Assembly (NCBI GenBank): GCA_018818505.1
Contig: JAHIRR010000215.1
Location: forward strand, 1-10,554
Length of the DNA: 10,554 nucleotides
Direction: 5' to 3'
DNA from: Candidatus Omnitrophota bacterium
GTDB taxonomy: Bacteria > Omnitrophota > Koll11 > Gorgyraeales > Gorgyraeaceae
In this document: positions 9,001 through 10,554 of the stretch, piece by piece
Layout of the letters: the number at the start of each line of letters is the position of its first letter
Position numbering within the stretch: position 1 is the first letter of the stretch
Translations under genes and position numbers: made by a program
The notes under the pieces: generated by a model
What the model was told of the DNA's origin: nothing
The model's database searches: none
Seen by the model: the letters and a program-made list of their open reading frames with translations, nothing else

Positions 9001-10554
9001 TAAAGGTATGGTAGATGCATTTGAGGCAGGCAAGATAGTTTTCGTGCATAACAGAGAGACAATTGAATATAAGGATGCCGCGCATTATAAATACGCAGGC
9101 TGGTTCAAGGCCGGAGATTTTGAGATAAAGGATGTTAAGACTGGAGAAACGCTGCACTCCATGAGCCAGTGGGAGCGCAGGGGCAGGGTATTTGCCTACA
9201 GCAGCGATGGCAAGACAAAATTGACAACAACACAGATTCTTGAACGCGAAGAGCAGATGAAGGAGGTAAGGACAGTTATTATACCTTTAGACATACTAAT
9301 AACTGATTCTGTAATCGAGACGCTGGATAGCGCGCTTAAGGCAGGCGGCCATGAGATAGTCGGTGGAGAGAACGCGGCGGAATTGAAGATAAAGAGATCA
9401 AAAGAAGCAAAAGAGCTGACAGATGGTCTCAAGGAAATAAGAGAAAAACTGTATTTGGAAAAAACAACTATAAATGGCCATGAGTTTAATGGCAGAAAAT
9501 TAGCCATCTATCGCGATGACGAAGCTAATGTTGAAAGGGTGATTTATATCCCTACTGAGGATACTGTGGGAGCAGGGGGAGGCGATGATAAGGAACGCAA
9601 AGAGCATGTAGAGGTATTGGATTATAATCCGATAGAAAATGCATGGTCTCGCAGCCAAACCATAGAAAAAGATATATCGGAAAACAAGGATTATGTAAGA
9701 TACGGCAAAAAGGATATCATAGACAGAGCCATGACCTATATAAACCTCAACGCGGACTTTGCTGTAGAGTCTGGTTATAGCGAGACAAATGGCCCGCAGT
9801 ATGAGATCGTGCCTGAGATAGAGCTTGCAGGCAGGGAGCCTGTTGAGATATTCGCGAAAGGCACGGATACAGTGATTGAGATAAACAGTAGATACGCGTT
9901 AGAGCAGGCAAAGGCGGATCTCAAGGCGATTAGAAAAAAGGCGGAAAGTGAAGGCGTTTCTTATATTCAGAAAATATCTGCGAATAGCGGAGAATCTTTT
10001 GGAGCGGGCCGAGTTCCTGTACAACCGGATGAGTATCAGGAGGGTCTGAAGGGCTGGGGCGTTGAGCACATAGGAGCTGTTGCTAAGGCTTTTAAAGGGC
10101 CTGAAGATTTGCCGAAACCAGAGGAAGTGTTCAAGGCCAAAGACGGAGCTATTCACAGAAAAGGCGAGCCCATTAGAGACAATGATGGCCATATTACAGG
10201 ATATAAACCAGGCAACCTCATAGAATATGGAGTCAGGGCCGCAGAGATGCATCTTTATCTTGAAAAGGTAAAGGAGAGGAACCTGAGGGCCGTACTTTAC
10301 GGCATGCAGAAAGACTATGTAATAAGGCATGACCTTGAGACAGGCGAGACAAGGGTGTTTAACGGAGCAAAGATGTATGAAGAATTCCGCGATAAACCAG
10401 AAGGCGGGATATTATACAGAGACCCCGTAACGAATTCCTATATCTGGAATGACAGAGGCAATAGATACCTTGTTACCCTTGTAGCCGGGCTTGACAGGAT
10501 AGAAAAGGATATAACTAAGATAGAAAAGAGACTTGCCGTGACGAAAGAGATGGA
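1..10554 (+). CDS. Internal fragment of a giant multidomain membrane protein (both ends open)
   Basis: Reading from base 2, all 3,517 codons up to base 10552 are open, and base 1 and the last two bases belong to codons cut by the window edges. No start or stop is visible, so the true length is unknown but exceeds 3,517 residues. The product is a mosaic: a metallopeptidase-like domain with HEIGH, HEAT-like helices, three decayed zincin-like modules, a C39-like cysteine peptidase domain, Ser/Gly and Pro-rich linkers, three membrane helices, and a long unrecognised C-terminal part. Arg is mostly AGA/AGG and ATA is common for Ile throughout, with no evident composition break that would suggest a join of foreign DNA. 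Only ten cysteines were found. Giant proteins of this style are known in Candidatus Omnitrophota; that assignment is inference. The overall function is unknown; a surface or envelope-anchored proteolytic role is a guess from the domains. Confidence 0.95.
2..1195 (+). other. Protein region: charged alpha-helical segment upstream of the metallopeptidase-like domain
   Basis: Residues 1-398 of the fragment. The translation is rich in Lys, Glu, Asp and Ile with regularly spaced hydrophobic residues and few Gly or Pro, so it should be mostly helical. Recognisable pieces include a helix around residues 35-48 (LGLVTKMLRFALPLW), a hydrophobic helix at about 235-249 (IFDFCFMLLGAFG) too short and too flanked by charge to be a membrane span, and a helix with a basic end at about 370-398 leading into the next domain. 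I do not recognise a family. It could be the N-terminal helical subdomain that often precedes a zincin core, at least in its last ~100 residues, but that is inference. Confidence 0.5.
1196..1560 (+). other. Protein domain: zincin-like metallopeptidase with intact HEIGH zinc motif
   Basis: Residues 399-520. The core is HEIGH at residues 459-463 (bases 1376-1390), matching the HExxH signature in which the two His bind zinc and the Glu activates water. It sits in a predicted helix (KELIKRKIKHEIGHLRD) after a strand (HIGIDARMV), the usual order in zincins. About 28-31 residues downstream comes GGLEEVETYM, with E491, E492 or E494 as the likely third ligand, resembling the EGLAEY-type helix of gluzincins. 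An opening strand, IDIKFGV, at 399-405 resembles strands that begin the three decayed copies later in the protein. All expected catalytic positions are present, so this module could be active. The exact peptidase family cannot be named from motifs alone; a structural non-enzymatic role is possible. Confidence 0.72.
1561..2206 (+). other. Protein region: helical extension after the metallopeptidase-like core
   Basis: Residues 521-735. It is predominantly amphipathic helix, including a stretch at about residues 596-680 with many aromatic and Met residues (ALWYDMRFRLRMM, GLLGYFMSFGVDYVDYQNMF), suggesting a packed helical bundle instead of a linker. Residues about 672-715 become Ala, Glu and Lys rich (VAVQDAVADRPAKQAEAM, then EELVEELPIAARAEDKKS) and probably form a flexible or extended helical connector. 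It directly follows the HExxH/E core and may form the C-terminal subdomain that closes a zincin active-site cleft, but no diagnostic residue shows this. No family recognised. Confidence 0.45.
2207..3208 (+). other. Protein region: unrecognised alpha/beta segments
   Basis: Residues 736-1069. Several strand-like hydrophobic runs alternate with helices: YLYILLMH, GFVVSRGADAIAIKL, WDVVAEYG and GYIILQVDAGED in the first third, then a helical stretch, then FIGYAVVVAPEG and PLIVIAPVYEGKVLQAY in the last third, followed by YVMGNVFFSPDDLLNLTPEAI. The last third has the strand-helix-strand rhythm of a small Rossmann-like or flavodoxin-like sheet but no nucleotide-binding glycine loop that I can see. 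A Lys/Ala-rich helix at about 912-935 separates the two parts. I do not recognise a family, and it is likely two separate small domains. Confidence 0.4.
3209..4060 (+). other. Protein region: HEAT-like helical repeats
   Basis: Residues 1070-1353. The segment LGLAIKGLGEIGNPDALNGL (about 1078-1097) matches the HEAT/EZ-type pattern of a helix ending in LGEIG followed by N/D-P/D-A-L. Looser echoes follow: AVKALKILNNFGQHPDPEQF at about 1158-1177 and QIAILALGYHAYPEAIDKG at about 1241-1259, each a helix with a small-residue end, a turn containing His or Pro, and a second helix. HEAT repeats form curved superhelices that bind other proteins. No catalytic motif is seen. The repeat assignment rests mainly on the first unit; the others are degenerate, so a generic helical scaffold is an alternative. 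Confidence 0.45.
4226..4620 (+). other. Protein domain: zincin-like module with lost zinc site (FARGLALD)
   Basis: Residues 1409-1540. The strand SDIKMICLTG opens the module, a second strand NLVIYVPDCY follows, then a helix containing FARGLALDIDAQL (FARGLALD at residues 1462-1469, bases 4385-4408). Placed against the common zincin helix HExGHALD, the G, A, L and D fit but both zinc His and the Glu are replaced (F, L and A). A later helix, GQFNAGFKGIWDRKTDEIY, followed by a P-x-F segment, resembles the helix carrying the third ligand in lethal-factor-like zincins, again without the acidic residue. The module therefore looks like a non-catalytic descendant of a metallopeptidase fold. This is inference from pattern and strand order; an unrelated alpha/beta fold remains possible. 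Confidence 0.4.
4621..4951 (+). other. Protein region: beta-rich domain
   Basis: Residues 1541-1650. Alternating hydrophobic strands dominate: EEVYKVTLNGKKGIVIKYL, TEFAVYVRENKYYVAEVKDD, KGVIINDNHAEITLKDNEAV and VVIRNLNSEIGIDVTYKAL, separated by short charged turns. This is the pattern of a small beta-sandwich or beta-barrel of about 100 residues. It directly follows the decayed zincin-like module and ends at the Ser/Gly linker, so it is probably an independently folded domain, perhaps for binding. No family recognised. Confidence 0.45.
4949..4993 (+). other. Protein linker with LASG / SGETV motif, copy 1
   Basis: Codons for MALASGQGLTSGETV (residues 1650-1664) form a short Ser/Gly/Thr-rich stretch between the beta-rich segment and the next helical region. 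A near copy, GALASGETV, occurs at bases 7175-7201, also at a domain border. Recurrent use of the same linker at module boundaries suggests that modules with their linkers were duplicated or that the linker is under common constraint. Confidence 0.5.
4994..6391 (+). other. Protein region: long helical region, function not recognised
   Basis: Residues 1665-2130. After a short strand-rich start (ERVVFQDQVLLSNNVVAEIAL) the translation is largely helical, with amphipathic helices such as GIQLAAFQLHFEAPKYKLLY and YMGVKRFMEIAKVSITRAAI. A Gly-rich hydrophobic stretch, SGLSLGGPYIGPIMKMAL, lies at about 1883-1900. The last ~150 residues (from about 1995) are again helical, with the basic stretch RGLARIRILRRMSISLFRWF just before the cysteine peptidase-like module. 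I see no catalytic signature or known repeat. It could be several small helical domains. Confidence 0.4.
6392..6979 (+). other. Protein domain: C39/papain-like cysteine peptidase module
   Basis: Residues 2131-2326. The candidate triad is C2147 in DMHHCAVQSVVAQ (Cys at a helix start), H2269 in VPHFVLLQL, and D2292 in VTDRFGTVVVSVDEL. The order Cys, then a helix with a VTVEGLARDFG-type element, then GTPVILQIKG, then HFVLL, then D-x-FG, then S-x-DEL and a GG-A-x-VL end matches the C39-like layout of clan CA peptidases. C39 domains cleave after double-glycine leaders, and related papain-like domains cleave other peptides. Spacing is longer than in compact C39 domains (122 residues Cys to His). 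The Gln that normally sits about six residues before the Cys is absent, so activity is uncertain. C2147 is the only Cys between residues 1446 and 2287, which argues that it is kept for a reason. Confidence 0.65.
6857..6880. repeat. Perfect 9-bp inverted repeat with 6-nt loop inside the coding sequence
   Basis: CCTGTCTGT, loop GAGGTT, then ACAGACAGG, forming an uninterrupted 9-bp stem. It lies within the cysteine peptidase-like module and encodes PVCEVTDR, between the candidate catalytic His and including the candidate Asp. It is not followed by a U-rich run, so it does not look like an intrinsic terminator. It may be chance in a 10-kb window or a local mRNA structure. Confidence 0.75.
6980..7201 (+). 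other. Protein linker: Gly- and Pro-rich, ending in LASGETV copy 2
   Basis: Residues 2327-2400. After a short helix (YQELAKDALNEIAGGG, starting just upstream) come a Gly run, THWNN, and a Pro/Val/Tyr stretch (GVQPVYPVYDASALPPQE), then a Lys-rich piece and GALASGETV at bases 7175-7201. The composition predicts a disordered spacer that separates the cysteine peptidase-like module from the duplicated modules downstream. Confidence 0.6.
7106..7123 (+). repeat. Exact 9-bp tandem repeat (CCAGTCTAC x2)
   Basis: CCAGTCTAC occurs twice in direct succession and encodes PVYPVY in the Pro-rich linker. It keeps frame, as expected for a small slippage duplication tolerated in a flexible spacer. Confidence 0.85.
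7232..7654 (+). other. Protein repeat unit A: zincin-like module with half-kept motif (HEIEV)
   Basis: Residues 2411-2551. The unit opens with NKKHEG, then a helix, then KTKGLTDIVIHIDF, GQWAVLNRENVISINLAQ, and a long helix EARNWLYEKLVHEIEV. HEIEV is at residues 2530-2534 (bases 7589-7603): it keeps the first His and the Glu of an HExxH but has Val in place of the second His. The strand-then-helix context is the same as in the intact HEIGH module at residues 399-520. No downstream EGLAEY-like helix is visible before unit B begins. It is most simply a non-catalytic zincin-like module. It is clearly related to the next unit by sequence; the relation to zincins is inference. Confidence 0.55.
7661..8083 (+). 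other. Protein repeat unit B: tandem duplicate of unit A, zinc motif gone (SRIRK)
   Basis: Residues 2554-2694. It aligns along its length with unit A at an offset of 143-147 residues: NAEHEG against NKKHEG, KKQGLTDIKVFLEY against KTKGLTDIVIHIDF, GKWVTRRENEIVYVNLAR against GQWAVLNRENVISINLAQ, and QARKSLISDLTSRIRK against EARNWLYEKLVHEIEV. The position of HEIEV is taken by SRIRK at residues 2677-2681, so no zinc ligand remains. The nucleotide sequences have diverged well beyond easy DNA alignment, so the duplication is old or fast-evolving. Likely a structural or binding module. Confidence 0.6.
8084..8320 (+). other. Protein region: acidic helical stalk before the membrane segments
   Basis: Residues 2695-2773. 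After a helix with Ala and Ile come EVGEFFKEKDFKEYEAEEQ and EEAFEAYDEGESLGEFYS, which are strongly acidic and helix-forming. The segment ends in a basic patch (IDRKLFGADVSKKQK) immediately before the first membrane helix, a typical inside-facing membrane boundary. Confidence 0.5.
8324..8629 (+). other. Protein region: three transmembrane helices
   Basis: Residues 2775-2876. TM1 runs from about base 8324 to 8413 (IVYAVLLSIAAVVIGFIVGY and on), TM2 from about 8465 to 8527 (AFISSIFVALATGIVVFI core), and TM3 from about 8567 to 8620 (IIYGSMGVFFMFLAPSAL). The loop between TM2 and TM3 is NRHERIRRSPIAK, strongly positive, and the flank before TM1 is SKKQK. By the positive-inside rule both face the cytoplasm, so the long part before TM1 would be inside and the part after TM3 outside. 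These are the only clear membrane spans in the window. They anchor the giant protein in a membrane; no transporter signature is seen. Confidence 0.85.
8630..8731 (+). other. Protein linker: Pro-rich segment after the membrane helices
   Basis: Residues 2877-2910, SPDGPAGTPLQPQLPQMPTP and beyond, with Pro, Gln, Thr and Gly and no predicted secondary structure. It probably forms an extended stem just outside the membrane that spaces the C-terminal region from the bilayer. Confidence 0.65.
8732..10489 (+). other. Protein region: unrecognised C-terminal mixed alpha/beta segments
   Basis: Residues 2911-3496. It starts with a Gln/Pro/Glu-rich low-complexity part (to about 2945), then mixed segments. 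Parts look like beta-hairpins with D-x-x-TGET turns: IKDVKTGETL near residue 3043 and RHDLETGETRVFNG near 3445. The latter is followed by GGILYRDPVTNSYIWNDRGNRYLVTLVA, with paired aromatic strands. Strand-like IKDVRT/VRTVIIPLDILITDS-type runs and a Gly spacer (EDTVGAGGGDDKE) at about 3190-3202 suggest at least two domains. No Cys occurs here, as is common in exported regions. Membrane topology suggests it lies outside the cytoplasm. No family recognised. Confidence 0.4.
10490..10552 (+). other. Protein region: start of a coiled coil running off the window
   Basis: Residues 3497-3517, LDRIEKDITKIEKRLAVTKE plus Met. Hydrophobic residues at positions 1, 4, 8, 11 and 15 (L, I, I, I, L) follow 3-4 heptad spacing, with charged residues in between. 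It is likely the first heptads of a longer coiled coil cut by the window edge, but three heptads alone are weak evidence. Confidence 0.4.

Noticed and set aside
151..10330. Many reverse-strand open frames with ATG starts, up to 149 codons (for example 2224-2673 and 9899-10330)
   Set aside because: They lie antisense to the continuous + strand frame. Their translations are Ser/Leu/Phe/Ile-rich, as expected from the complement of a Lys/Glu/Asp-rich gene, and no two form an operon or show a recognisable motif.

Overview
The whole window lies inside one enormous open reading frame on the + strand. Read from base 2, I find no in-frame stop in 3,517 consecutive codons, and the frame is still open at both edges. 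There is no visible start codon context, stop codon, intergenic gap, promoter, terminator, RNA gene, mobile element or CRISPR array. The protein is therefore at least 3,517 residues long and probably much longer. Low-to-moderate GC (around 40% by eye), heavy use of AGA/AGG for Arg and ATA for Ile, a charged helical composition, and a giant mosaic protein with peptidase-like modules all fit the giant genes known from Candidatus Omnitrophota (OP3), such as the ~39,700-residue protein of Ca. Velamenicoccus archaeovorus. The phylum assignment is inference, and nothing else in the window tests it.

Layout, in residues of this fragment. 1-398: charged helical segment. 399-520: zincin-like metallopeptidase module with an intact HEIGH motif. 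521-735: helical extension. 736-1069: unrecognised alpha/beta segments. 1070-1353: helical, HEAT-like repeats. 1409-1540: zincin-like module that seems to have lost its zinc site. 1541-1650: beta-rich segment. 1652-1664: Ser/Gly linker (LASG...SGETV). 1665-2130: long helical region. 2131-2326: cysteine peptidase-like (C39/papain-like) module with candidate triad C2147/H2269/D2292. 2327-2400: Gly/Pro-rich linker ending in a second LASGETV. 2411-2551 and 2554-2694: tandem duplicate of a ~143-residue module that looks like two more zincin-like units, one with a half-kept site (HEIEV) and one with none. 2695-2770: acidic helix. 2775-2873: three transmembrane helices. 2877-2910: Pro-rich linker. 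2911-3517: unrecognised mixed region ending in the start of a coiled coil.

How the parts may work together (inference): this looks like a membrane-anchored giant protein with at least two potentially active peptidase modules of different catalytic type, one metallo and one cysteine. These sit among several decayed copies of the metallopeptidase fold that may now serve as structural or binding domains. The positive-inside rule places the part before the three membrane helices in the cytoplasm and the part after them outside, although membrane helices beyond the window could change that.
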